From positions 62,001-126,000 of the forward strand of contig NZ_SRJC01000004.1 of NCBI RefSeq assembly GCF_004684905.1: a stretch of 64,000 bases of DNA. The letters run 5' to 3'. The notes beneath the pieces were generated by a model that was not told the origin of the DNA, searched no databases, and saw nothing but the letters and a program-made list of their open reading frames with translations. Made by a program: the position numbers and the translations under genes. Of this stretch, positions 16,523 to 24,030 are shown one piece after another. This stretch comes from Halobacillus salinus (GTDB lineage Bacteria > Bacillota > Bacilli > Bacillales > Halobacillaceae). Each line of letters begins with the position of its first letter. Within the stretch, counting starts at the first letter, position 1.

Positions 16523-17353
16523 GTGACAGACAAAAGAAAGCTGTTTCCGCTTGTTATCTTCACACTTCTGATCGGGCTGCTTCTCTTCTTCTCGGCTTCA
16601 AAGCCGACACGATCAGAGTACAAAACAACGGAAACCCCCACTTTGTTCATACACGGCTACAAGGGCACAGAGCGCAGTTTCTCCACTATGTTGGACCGTT
16701 TGGAACGCAACCATTGGGGGGAGAAGCAAATGGTTGTACGCGTATCCAAACAAGGAGATCTGAACATCAAAGGAAATACTTCTGATGGAAACCCCTTGAT
16801 TCATGTCGTCTTTGAAGATAATCGAGCTGCTCTCAGCGAGCAGAAAAAATGGTTACACACAATTATGAAAACCTTAAGAAGCGATTATGAAGTGGAAAAT
16901 GTCCACTTAGTCGGTCATTCTATGGGAGGTTTAGCTGCAACTGGCTATCTCACAGACGAGAGGCCAAACGAACCAGAGGTGCTTAAACTCGTCGTTTTAG
17001 CCAGCCCCTTCAACGGGATTCAGAAAGAACATTACTTTAAAGTGAACTATGGAGCGGCAGCAAACGACCTAAAACCGGACTCCAAAGCCCTGCAGCAGTT
17101 AACGAAACACAAAATCAAAGAAACGAACGTGCTATCTATTGCTGGTGTAATAAACCCTGACATGCCTTACAAGAAACAATGGGATGGCCTTGTCCATTTG
17201 AAAAGTGCCAAAGGAGTCGAGGAAATGGTTCGCGACACGCGCCTTTCGAGTGAAGTGATTGAAGGGGATAGAGCGACTCATTCCGGATTGCATGAAATGC
17301 ATGCCGTGGACCGGCTGATTGCCGACTTTCTCTGGGGACCGCATAAAAATTAA
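16523..17353 (+). CDS. DUF915 family alpha/beta hydrolase, membrane-anchored
   Basis: This 276-residue protein starts at a GTG eight bases after AGGAGG. An N-terminal hydrophobic helix (residues 7-25) looks like a signal anchor. The hydrolase core shows the oxyanion segment LFIHGYKGTERSF, the nucleophile elbow VHLVGHSMGGLA and a C-terminal His region (ATHSGLHEMH). DUF915 proteins are extracellular lipase/esterase-like hydrolases of unknown substrate. It ends at a shared terminator with the small gene at 17396-17542. Confidence 0.87.
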   Translation: MTDKRKLFPLVIFTLLIGLLLFFSASKPTRSEYKTTETPTLFIHGYKGTERSFSTMLDRLERNHWGEKQMVVRVSKQGDLNIKGNTSDGNPLIHVVFEDNRAALSEQKKWLHTIMKTLRSDYEVENVHLVGHSMGGLAATGYLTDERPNEPEVLKLVVLASPFNGIQKEHYFKVNYGAAANDLKPDSKALQQLTKHKIKETNVLSIAGVINPDMPYKKQWDGLVHLKSAKGVEEMVRDTRLSSEVIEGDRATHSGLHEMHAVDRLIADFLWGPHKN

Positions 17354-17363
17354 GCCATAAAAA

Positions 17364-17391
17364 AACCCAAGTGTTTTATAACACTTGGGTT
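17364..17391. terminator. Bidirectional terminator
   Basis: The stem AACCCAAGTGTT/AACACTTGGGTT (17364-17375 with 17380-17391) has a 4-base loop. It serves the rightward hydrolase gene and the leftward small gene that stops at 17396. Confidence 0.9.
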
Positions 17392-17395
17392 CTAT

Positions 17396-17542
17396 TTATT
17401 TACGGTGAAAAATCTCAAAAAAATCAATTATAGCTTGAACGAATGCAATCGACTGAAAGGTAATGAGACTTAAGGCCGTCAAAGAGAAAAATCCTATAAA
17501 CAGAAAGCGAATGGATGATAAAGCGTGTAGCCAAGCAACCAT
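17396..17542 (-). CDS. Small 48-residue membrane protein
   Basis: I found this short frame by reading the minus strand. The ATG (17542-17540) lies five bases after a full TAAGGAGGGA ribosome-binding site. The product is basic at the N-terminus (LHALSSIRF), has one long hydrophobic helix at about residues 13-41, and ends in EIFHRK. It is followed within five bases by a strong terminator. I recognise no family. The regulatory signals make it more likely a real gene than a chance frame. Confidence 0.65.
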   Translation of the reverse strand: MVAWLHALSSIRFLFIGFFSLTALSLITFQSIAFVQAIIDFFEIFHRK

Positions 17543-17618
17543 GCAATCCCTCCTTATGATTTCACTTTATGAACAACTGGTGAAAATCATACTTGTGTTT
17601 TCCCTAAAAACTTTCCTC

Positions 17619-18299
17619 TTAAACCTGTTTTTCAAAAATAAATAACCACATGAACGTCAACGCCTGGCGAAGTTCTTCATCAAGCGCAAGGTGCTCTTCT
17701 TTCACTCCACGCTTATAAACTCCTTCACCATCCAAACACTTCCAACCTGTCTCTTCGGCAAGCTTCTGTAATTCCCAGGGCATCATCGTATTACAAACCA
17801 CTTCTTCTCCATACACTCGCCGGTAGCTGTTCACTCGTGGCATCGCTGTCGGACCGAGAAGTCCGATACACGCTCTTCCACCGGGCTTCAGGATCCTCTT
17901 CATCTCTTCCAGACCTTGATACGGCACTTCCGTCCACTCTAATGAATTGATTGCCATTATACCGTCGAAGCTTTCAGACTCAAACGGAAGCTTGGTCAAG
18001 TCACCTTGGACGAACTGCAACCCTTCTGTACGAACACGAGCATTAGCTCGGTCAATCATATCCTTTGAAAGATCAAGGCCTGTCACCTGATAGCCTTCCC
18101 GATGGAGTCTGTAAGAGCCATAACCATCGCCACACCCTAAGTCTGCAACTCTCCCTTCCTGCTTTATGTATTTTTCCAAAAAAGGGATAATGGATTTCCG
18201 ACTGCCATGGTCCCACATATCTTTACTACGTTCATTCCATGACTCTGCCATCGTGTCCCACTTACGTTCTGCTGCCTCATGCCAATTAAATGAATTCAT
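17619..18299 (-). CDS. Class I SAM-dependent methyltransferase
   Basis: This 226-residue Rossmann-fold methyltransferase has motif I VADLGCGDGYGS near residue 50, the post-I acidic residue in VTGLDLSKDM, the motif-II-like segment SFDGIMAINSLEWT, and LKPGGRACIG. It belongs to the UbiE/Methyltransf_11 group; its acceptor is unknown. I start at the ATG at 18299, nine bases after AAGGAGG. The frame upstream of this (19 codons) has no better signal. It is transcribed away from the riboswitch-nrd unit. Confidence 0.88.
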   Translation of the reverse strand: MNSFNWHEAAERKWDTMAESWNERSKDMWDHGSRKSIIPFLEKYIKQEGRVADLGCGDGYGSYRLHREGYQVTGLDLSKDMIDRANARVRTEGLQFVQGDLTKLPFESESFDGIMAINSLEWTEVPYQGLEEMKRILKPGGRACIGLLGPTAMPRVNSYRRVYGEEVVCNTMMPWELQKLAEETGWKCLDGEGVYKRGVKEEHLALDEELRQALTFMWLFIFEKQV

Positions 18300-18383
18300 T
18301 CTCGTGAGCCTCCTTAGTGTCATTATATACCGAGAATAAGGAGGATGAAATGCCACTTACATATTTAGACAAACAATTCAAGG

Positions 18384-18412
18384 TTGCAGGTAAAAAAAAT
18401 CTCCGTTATGAT
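18384..18412 (+). promoter_or_regulatory. SigA promoter of the nrd operon
   Basis: TTGCAG (18384-18389) and TATGAT (18407-18412) are separated by 17 bases. Transcription would start near 18419, about 45 bases before the cobalamin riboswitch. Confidence 0.7.
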
Positions 18413-18465
18413 GAGGATACTACATAAGATAACAAATCATGACTCAAACACTATATATAGTATCT

Positions 18466-18626
18466 ACGAAGCGAAGATGCCACTACGGCTTAAAAGGGAA
18501 GCCGGTGAAAAACCGGAGCTGCCCCCGCAACTGTAAGTGTACGCGAAACGGATCATCCACTGTGCCATAGCACGGGAAGGACCAGAGTAAGATCGTACAC
18601 GAGCCAGGAGACCTGTCTTCATTCGT
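18466..18626 (+). promoter_or_regulatory. Adenosylcobalamin (B12) riboswitch
   Basis: The conserved cobalamin aptamer core is unmistakable: AAAAGGGAAGCCGGTG, then GGAGCTGCCCCCGCAACTGTAA, a B12-box-like GTGCCATAGCACGGGAAGG and a closing GAGCCAGGAGACCTG. The outer P1 helix pairs 18466-18477 with 18616-18626. A terminator follows at 18719-18747, so effector binding should end transcription before nrdA. CTTCATTC in P1 (18617-18624) and again at 18702-18709 can both pair with GAATGAAG (18669-18676), an obvious switching device. Confidence 0.95.
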
Positions 18627-18718
18627 TGCAGTTTCAACTTCTTCGGGGATTGAGAAGATGAAGCGATGGAATGAAGCATAACGTTACGTATGCCTATTCG
18701 CCTTCATTCCATGGTTTC

Positions 18719-18747
18719 ATCCGCTCAAAACTTGAGCGGATTTTTTT
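18719..18747 (+). terminator. Riboswitch-controlled terminator before nrdA
   Basis: ATCCGCTCAA (18719-18728) pairs with TTGAGCGGAT (18732-18741) across an AAC loop, followed by seven T. An upstream hairpin (18666-18676 with 18702-18712) is a candidate anti-terminator or anti-sequestor element. Confidence 0.9.
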
Positions 18748-18769
18748 ATTTTCAAAAAGGGGTGGAAAG

Positions 18770-20971
18770 ATGAACCGAACAGCAACTGGAATAGACTCAT
18801 TGCAAGAAGCTTTCCCAGCATTGCCTATCCACGCAGTATTGGATAAATGGAACGAGCTATCTATAGAAGATTACGCACAGGATATGATTTTAACTTGCTT
18901 AGCTGAAGTAGATGAATCCCAACCTGACTGGACCTTTGTTGCTAGCAGAATCTATTTGAATTGGATGTATGAACAAGCAAAGCGCAATCGAAAGCAAGAT
19001 GATGCCTACAGCGATTTTTACGGATTACTCCAGACACTGATCGATGATGGAATCTACACATCGAAGTTGCTTACTTATTACAGCAAGCAGGACATAGCTA
19101 AGCTTGAACGAGCTATCGACCCGGAGCGAGATCATTTATTCACCTATATCGGTTTACGGACATTAAGCGACCGATACCTTGCGCGGTCCAAATCGAATGA
19201 TATCTTCGAATTGCCACAAGAACGCTTCATGATTATTGCCATGATGCTTATGGCACAAGAGGAAGAAAGTAAAAAGATTGACCTTGTGCTCGAATCCTAC
19301 TGGGCACTCAGTAACTTATATATGACCGTCGCGACCCCCACGCTTGCAAACGCAGGGAAACAGTACGGTCAACTCAGCTCCTGCTTCATTGATACGGTCG
19401 ATGACAGCCTACAATCAATCTATGACAGCAACACAGACATAGCAAACTTGAGTAAGAACGGAGGCGGAATCGGGGTCTACTTAGGAAAGATACGTAGCCG
19501 AGGCAGCGATATCAGAGGTTTCAAGGGAGTATCATCCGGTGTGATTCCATGGATGAAGCAGCTGAACAATACCGCCGTCAGCGTGGACCAACTCGGACAA
19601 AGACAAGGTGCCATTGCTGTGTATCTAGATATTTGGCATAAGGACATCTTCCCTTTTCTGGATAGCCGTTTGAACAACGGGGACGAACGCCAGCGGACCC
19701 ACGACTTGTTCACGGGAGTGTCCATCCCCGACCTCTTCATGGAAGCCGTCGAAAGCCGCGAAGATTGGTATTTATTTGACCCTCATGAAGTTCGGGATGT
19801 TATGGGATATTCATTGGAAGACAGTTACGACGAAGAGCGAGGAAGCGGTACATTCCGCTCCCGTTATCAAGAATGCGTCCAACACCCAACTCTATCGAAG
19901 AAGTGTGTACCCGCTATAGAAATCATGAAGCGGGTCATGATGAGCCAGTTAGAAGCAGGTACACCTTATATGTTCTACCGTGATGAAGTGAACCGGATGA
20001 ACCCGAACCATCACGCCGGTATGATCTATTGCTCCAATCTATGTACAGAAATTACACAAAACCAAAGCCCTACTTCTCAAGAACAACATTTTATCGAGGA
20101 TGGTAAAATTATTACCGAAAAATCACCGGGCGATTTCGTTGTTTGTAACTTGTCGAGTATCAACTTAGGAAAAGCAGTACCGTCAAGGGAATTGCACCGA
20201 CTGATAACAATCCAGGTCCGTATGTTGGATAACGTCATTGATCTCAATACAATCCCTGTTCTCCAAGCTCAACTGACCAATCAAAAATACCGAGGCATCG
20301 GGCTCGGAACTTTCGGATGGGCCCACCTCTTAGCGAAGAAGAACATTCACTGGGATTCAGAGGAAGCGGTCAAATATGCGGAGGAGCTATACGAAGCAAT
20401 CGCCTATTACACCATTGAAGCAAGTAGCGAACTCGCTAAGGAGAAAGGCAGTTACCCTATGTTTGAAGGCTCCGATTGGCATAGTGGGGATTACTTTTCT
20501 AAACGAGGCTACCACTTAAATGGAAGCTGGAATTGGCTCACGCTACAAGAGAAAGTAAGGAAGAACGGCCTCAGAAACGGATACTTGCTTGCTGTTGCAC
20601 CGAACTCCAGCACGTCGCTGATTGCAGGAAGCACCGCAAGTATCGATCCAGTGTTCCAAAAGTTCTATTCCGAGGAGAAGAAAGATTACAAGATTCCTGT
20701 GACCGCACCCGAACTCGATCACCGTACGTATGGTTACTATCCATCCGCCTACGATGTCGATCAGAAATCGAGCATCAGACAGAATGCAGCACGACAAAGA
20801 TACGTAGACCAATCGATTTCATTTAATCTCTATGTCAGGAATTCAATCCATGCAAAAGAATTGCTGGACCTCCATCTAGAAGCTTGGAAGCAAGGGTTGA
20901 AAACGACTTACTATACGAGGTCAACGTCCAGGCAAGGCGATTACGATGAATGCGAAAGCTGCTCATCTTAA
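18770..20971 (+). CDS. nrdA: Class I ribonucleoside-diphosphate reductase, large subunit
   Basis: This catalytic subunit of about 733 residues reduces NDPs to dNDPs. The redox and radical residues are visible: Cys in LSSCFI, the CxE pair in SNLCTEI, the partner Cys in FVVCNLSSINLG, the radical-transfer tyrosines in KTTYYTRS, and the C-terminal CESC thioredoxin-reducible pair. It starts nearly at the R1 core (IDSLQEAFP), with no N-terminal ATP-cone domain, so dATP inhibition via a cone is not expected. The ATG at 18770 follows GGGGTGG. The longer frame from 18671 runs through the terminator hairpin and is not the real start. B12 control implies a B12-dependent NrdJ elsewhere. Confidence 0.93.
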   Translation: MNRTATGIDSLQEAFPALPIHAVLDKWNELSIEDYAQDMILTCLAEVDESQPDWTFVASRIYLNWMYEQAKRNRKQDDAYSDFYGLLQTLIDDGIYTSKLLTYYSKQDIAKLERAIDPERDHLFTYIGLRTLSDRYLARSKSNDIFELPQERFMIIAMMLMAQEEESKKIDLVLESYWALSNLYMTVATPTLANAGKQYGQLSSCFIDTVDDSLQSIYDSNTDIANLSKNGGGIGVYLGKIRSRGSDIRGFKGVSSGVIPWMKQLNNTAVSVDQLGQRQGAIAVYLDIWHKDIFPFLDSRLNNGDERQRTHDLFTGVSIPDLFMEAVESREDWYLFDPHEVRDVMGYSLEDSYDEERGSGTFRSRYQECVQHPTLSKKCVPAIEIMKRVMMSQLEAGTPYMFYRDEVNRMNPNHHAGMIYCSNLCTEITQNQSPTSQEQHFIEDGKIITEKSPGDFVVCNLSSINLGKAVPSRELHRLITIQVRMLDNVIDLNTIPVLQAQLTNQKYRGIGLGTFGWAHLLAKKNIHWDSEEAVKYAEELYEAIAYYTIEASSELAKEKGSYPMFEGSDWHSGDYFSKRGYHLNGSWNWLTLQEKVRKNGLRNGYLLAVAPNSSTSLIAGSTASIDPVFQKFYSEEKKDYKIPVTAPELDHRTYGYYPSAYDVDQKSSIRQNAARQRYVDQSISFNLYVRNSIHAKELLDLHLEAWKQGLKTTYYTRSTSRQGDYDECESCSS

Positions 20972-20984
20972 AGGAGGAAAAATA

Positions 20985-22025
20985 ATGTCACAAAAATTAA
21001 CCAAACGAAAACTAGTCGATATTAACGCTCCGAATAAATCTACGGGCATTCTGAACGGTCAAAGCTCGAACGTACTGAACTGGGATGATACCGCTTATTC
21101 CTGGGCCTATCCGATGTACAAAAACATGCTTTCGAATTTCTGGATTCCGAACGAAATTAATATGAGCAATGATTTGAAGCAGTGGCCAGATTTATCGGAA
21201 GAAGAAAGGCAGACATTCAAGAAAATCATCGGACTGCTCGCCTTTTTAGACTCCATTCAAACAGACTATTCAGGAAAAATTGCCGATTACTTAACAGACT
21301 CCAGTTTAGCTGCCTTGATGCAGGTACTCGCTTTCCAAGAAGTAGTACACAACCAATCCTATTCTTATGTATTATCTACCCTTGTACCGCAACAAGAGCA
21401 GGAGGAGATCTTTGAATATTGGAAGCACGATGACATCCTGATTGAACGAAACAAATTCATTACGGACGGTTATCAAACATTCATCGACGAACCGACGGTC
21501 GAGAGTTTTTTAACATCCATTGTATATGACGTCGTCCTTGAAGGATTGTTTTTCTATGCCGGATTCGCCTTCTTCTATAACTTGGCTCGCAATCACAAAA
21601 TGGTCTCCACCAGTACCATGATCAACTACATCAATCGAGATGAACAGATTCACGTTAACTTATTCGCACGCATCTTCAAAGAAACATTGAAGGAACACCC
21701 AGAGGTAGATGCAGAAAAGATGAATTCATTCGTAACTAGCACGTTCGCTCAAGCGGCGGAACTAGAAATCAAATGGGCTCGCCATATCATCGGACACCGC
21801 TTCACAGGGATTGAGCTTGAAGAACTGGAAGATTACATCCGTTTCATAGCCAACAAACGAAGCAAACAATTGGGAGCTGAGAAACCATTCCCGTCCTACC
21901 GAAAGAATCCACTGAAATGGATCCGGGCTTATCAAGAAGTAGATGAAGGAAAGTCCGATTTCTTTGAACAGAAATCCAGACAATATACAAAAGTAACCGA
22001 AACGAACGGTTTTGATGATTTATAA
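20985..22025 (+). CDS. nrdB: Class I ribonucleotide reductase, small (radical) subunit
   Basis: This 346-residue R2 protein has the complete di-metal site: D89, E119, H122 (FQEVVHNQSYSY), E186 (VVLEGLFF) and E220/H223 (RDEQIHVN). Tyr126 stands four residues after H122, the position of the stable tyrosyl radical, so it is a classical tyrosyl-radical enzyme. No nrdI or nrdH is adjacent, which argues for an Ia-like rather than Ib organisation; this is an inference. The ATG at 20985 follows AAAGGAGG; the frame reaching back to 20946 overlaps the nrdA end. Spacing to nrdA is 13 bases. Confidence 0.93.
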   Translation: MSQKLTKRKLVDINAPNKSTGILNGQSSNVLNWDDTAYSWAYPMYKNMLSNFWIPNEINMSNDLKQWPDLSEEERQTFKKIIGLLAFLDSIQTDYSGKIADYLTDSSLAALMQVLAFQEVVHNQSYSYVLSTLVPQQEQEEIFEYWKHDDILIERNKFITDGYQTFIDEPTVESFLTSIVYDVVLEGLFFYAGFAFFYNLARNHKMVSTSTMINYINRDEQIHVNLFARIFKETLKEHPEVDAEKMNSFVTSTFAQAAELEIKWARHIIGHRFTGIELEELEDYIRFIANKRSKQLGAEKPFPSYRKNPLKWIRAYQEVDEGKSDFFEQKSRQYTKVTETNGFDDL

Positions 22026-22032
22026 GTCCTAT

Positions 22033-22062
22033 TCCCTCCAAATTTTTTTGGAGGGATTTTTT
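22033..22062 (+). terminator. Terminator of the nrd operon
   Basis: TCCCTCCAAA (22033-22042) pairs with TTTGGAGGGA (22047-22056), followed by six T and TATT. Confidence 0.92.
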
Positions 22063-22104
22063 ATTGTCATACAAACAATGGAAACGGTTACGACACTTCC
22101 TTTG

Positions 22105-22121
22105 TGTCACCTTTCCTTACA
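22105..22121 (+). promoter_or_regulatory. Upstream TnrA/GlnR box of glnK-amtB
   Basis: TGTCACCTTTCCTTACA matches TGTNAN7TNACA at all defined positions. It is centred about 62 bases upstream of the likely transcription start, where TnrA would activate. Confidence 0.65.
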
Positions 22122-22138
22122 CTAATTTTTGAAATCTA

Positions 22139-22168
22139 TTGATTTTTCAGACTATTTCACTGTATGAT
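22139..22168 (+). promoter_or_regulatory. Promoter of glnK-amtB
   Basis: TTGATT (22139-22144) and an extended -10 TGTATGAT (22161-22168) are separated by 18 bases, between the two TnrA/GlnR boxes. Confidence 0.55.
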
Positions 22169-22190
22169 TAGGTTAATTCATTACCCTTCA

Positions 22191-22207
22191 TGTTATGAAA
22201 GTTAACA
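22191..22207 (+). promoter_or_regulatory. Downstream TnrA/GlnR box of glnK-amtB
   Basis: TGTTATGAAAGTTAACA matches TGTNAN7TNACA at all defined positions and is nearly palindromic. It lies past the expected transcription start and 25 bases before the glnK ATG, a repressor-like position. Confidence 0.65.
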
Positions 22208-22232
22208 TTGACAAAAAGGAGGAGACTATCTG

Positions 22233-22574
22233 ATGAAAAAAGTAGAAGCCATCATCCGACCTGAGGCATTCCAGACGCTACGACAACAGCTAGACCAATT
22301 AGGGGTTAAAGGGTTGACGGTATCTGAAGTAGCTGGTTGCGGACAGCAGAAAGGACAGGAAGGTATTTTCCGAGGTAACAGGTTCGAAGTAAAACTCTAT
22401 CCTAAAGTGAAAGTGGAAATGGTTGTAGAGAACTTTGAATTAGCTTCCATTATCGACGTCATCATAGAAACTTGCGCGACAAGTGAAGTGGGAGATGGAA
22501 AGATCTTCGTTTCAACGATTGATGAAGTGTACCGAATCCGTACAGGTGAAACCGGCAAGCAAGCCTTAATCTAA
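22233..22574 (+). CDS. glnK: P-II nitrogen regulatory protein GlnK
   Basis: This 113-residue P-II protein senses ATP/ADP and 2-oxoglutarate and gates AmtB. The T-loop runs from about residues 37 to 55, followed by PKVKVEMVV and the Walker-like segment EVGDGKIFV. Residue 51, the uridylylation tyrosine of proteobacterial P-II, is Phe here (GNRFEVKLYPKV), so control by uridylylation is excluded, as usual for bacilli. The ATG follows AAAAAGGAGG. It precedes amtB by 23 bases, the reverse of the B. subtilis nrgA-nrgB order. Two TnrA/GlnR boxes flank its promoter. Confidence 0.94.
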   Translation: MKKVEAIIRPEAFQTLRQQLDQLGVKGLTVSEVAGCGQQKGQEGIFRGNRFEVKLYPKVKVEMVVENFELASIIDVIIETCATSEVGDGKIFVSTIDEVYRIRTGETGKQALI

Positions 22575-22597
22575 TTGAAAAGGATGGATACTTAAAT

Positions 22598-23989
22598 ATG
22601 AAAAAAACAGCGCTCTTATTCCTTATTGCTTTATTCAGTTTCCCGGTCATAGCTAGTGCTGAAACAGCCGTAACTCCGGAAGCAGTCCTTCAATCGGTGG
22701 ATATGGTCTGGATCATGATTGCAGCTTTCTTAGTCTTCTTCATGCACGCTGGATTCGCGATGGTTGAATCCGGATTTACCCGCTCCAAGAACGCCCTCAA
22801 CATTCTGATGAAAAACTTCATGACTATGTCTATTGCAGCCGTTCTCTATTTTGTAGTCGGATACGGCATCATGTTTGGTACTTCTGGCGGTGGAATTATC
22901 GGAATCGACGGATTCTTCCTTGCTGGTCAAGAAGATCAAATCGGATTCTTCGTTTTCCAAGCAGTCTTTGCTGCTACCTGTGCCACTATTATCTCCGGTG
23001 CTGTAGCTGAGCGTATGAAACTGAACTCTTACTTACTCCTTACCGTACTTATGACAGGCTTCATTTACCCAGTTGTCGGACATTGGGTCTGGGGCGGCGG
23101 ATGGTTGTCCTCCCTCGGATTCGTGGACTTCGCCGGCTCAACAGTTGTTCACCTTACTGGTGCACTTGGTGCTATCGTAACCGTAATGTTCCTCGGGCCA
23201 CGCCTTGGGAAATATAGCGAAAAAACCGTCAATGTCATTCCTGGTCACAACATTCCATTAGGTGCTCTTGGTGTTTTCATCCTTTGGTTTGGGTGGTTCG
23301 GATTTAACGGTGGGAGTACTTTGGCAGCAGATCCAAGCTTAATTCCATCCGTAGTTGCGACAACTTTACTATCTGCATCTGCTGGTATCATCGGTTCTGC
23401 TTTCTATTCCCAAGCGAAATACAAGCGTATCGACGCTTCTCTTACTTTGAACGGAGCTCTAGCAGGTCTTGTCGGAATCACAGCAGGTACAGCAAACGTT
23501 TCTTTACTTGGGGCGATTGCAATCGGTTTGATCGCTGGCGTCATTTTAGTCGAAGCTGTCCAATTCTTAGATCGCGTTGCTCGTATCGATGACCCTGTCG
23601 GAGCGATTGCTGTGCACGGAATTTGTGGCATCTGGGGTACACTAGCTGTCGGACTATTTTCTGTCGAAGGTGGTCTATTCTATGGTGACGGCGCTGCCTT
23701 ACTTGGTGTTCAGGCAATCGGCGTGTTAGCGGTTGTTGCATGGACGATGGCTACTACTGCGGTCGCTGTAACAGTCATTAAAGCGATCACTGGAGGTATC
23801 CGCGTTTCCCGTGAAGAGGAAATCTCTGGACTTGATTTTGCAGAGCACGGTTCTTCCGCTTACGAATCAAGCCGTGGAATCTTCAACGAGAACACGACGC
23901 CTACTTCCGACTTCGGAGTCGACTTACTACATCGATTAGACAGCTTGAAAAGCGAACCTACGAAGAAGGATCATAAAACAGCTCAGTAA
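22598..23989 (+). CDS. amtB: Ammonium transporter AmtB
   Basis: This 463-residue ammonium channel begins with a cleavable signal peptide (MKKTALLFLIALFSF, A-S-A near residue 21). Eleven transmembrane helices are expected after it. The twin pore histidines lie in FAGSTVVHLTGA and GAIAVHGICGIWG, and GHWVWGGGWLSSLG is also typical. The C-terminal tail after about residue 400 is long and charged, the region contacted by GlnK in other species. It forms an operon with glnK under likely nitrogen control and ends at a strong terminator. Confidence 0.95.
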   Translation: MKKTALLFLIALFSFPVIASAETAVTPEAVLQSVDMVWIMIAAFLVFFMHAGFAMVESGFTRSKNALNILMKNFMTMSIAAVLYFVVGYGIMFGTSGGGIIGIDGFFLAGQEDQIGFFVFQAVFAATCATIISGAVAERMKLNSYLLLTVLMTGFIYPVVGHWVWGGGWLSSLGFVDFAGSTVVHLTGALGAIVTVMFLGPRLGKYSEKTVNVIPGHNIPLGALGVFILWFGWFGFNGGSTLAADPSLIPSVVATTLLSASAGIIGSAFYSQAKYKRIDASLTLNGALAGLVGITAGTANVSLLGAIAIGLIAGVILVEAVQFLDRVARIDDPVGAIAVHGICGIWGTLAVGLFSVEGGLFYGDGAALLGVQAIGVLAVVAWTMATTAVAVTVIKAITGGIRVSREEEISGLDFAEHGSSAYESSRGIFNENTTPTSDFGVDLLHRLDSLKSEPTKKDHKTAQ

Positions 23990-23995
23990 AAAGAT

Positions 23996-24030
23996 GAACC
24001 GGCCCCTTTCTATTAGGGGGTCGGTTCTTT
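23996..24030. terminator. Terminator between amtB and the YndJ-like gene
   Basis: AACCGGCCCC (23997-24006) pairs with GGGGTCGGTT (24018-24027, one wobble), followed by a T-run in the rightward direction. Confidence 0.85.

Noticed and set aside
18671-18769. 33-codon N-terminal extension of the nrdA frame
   Set aside because: It would be translated from the riboswitch expression platform and through the terminator hairpin. The ATG at 18770 has its own GGGGTGG site.
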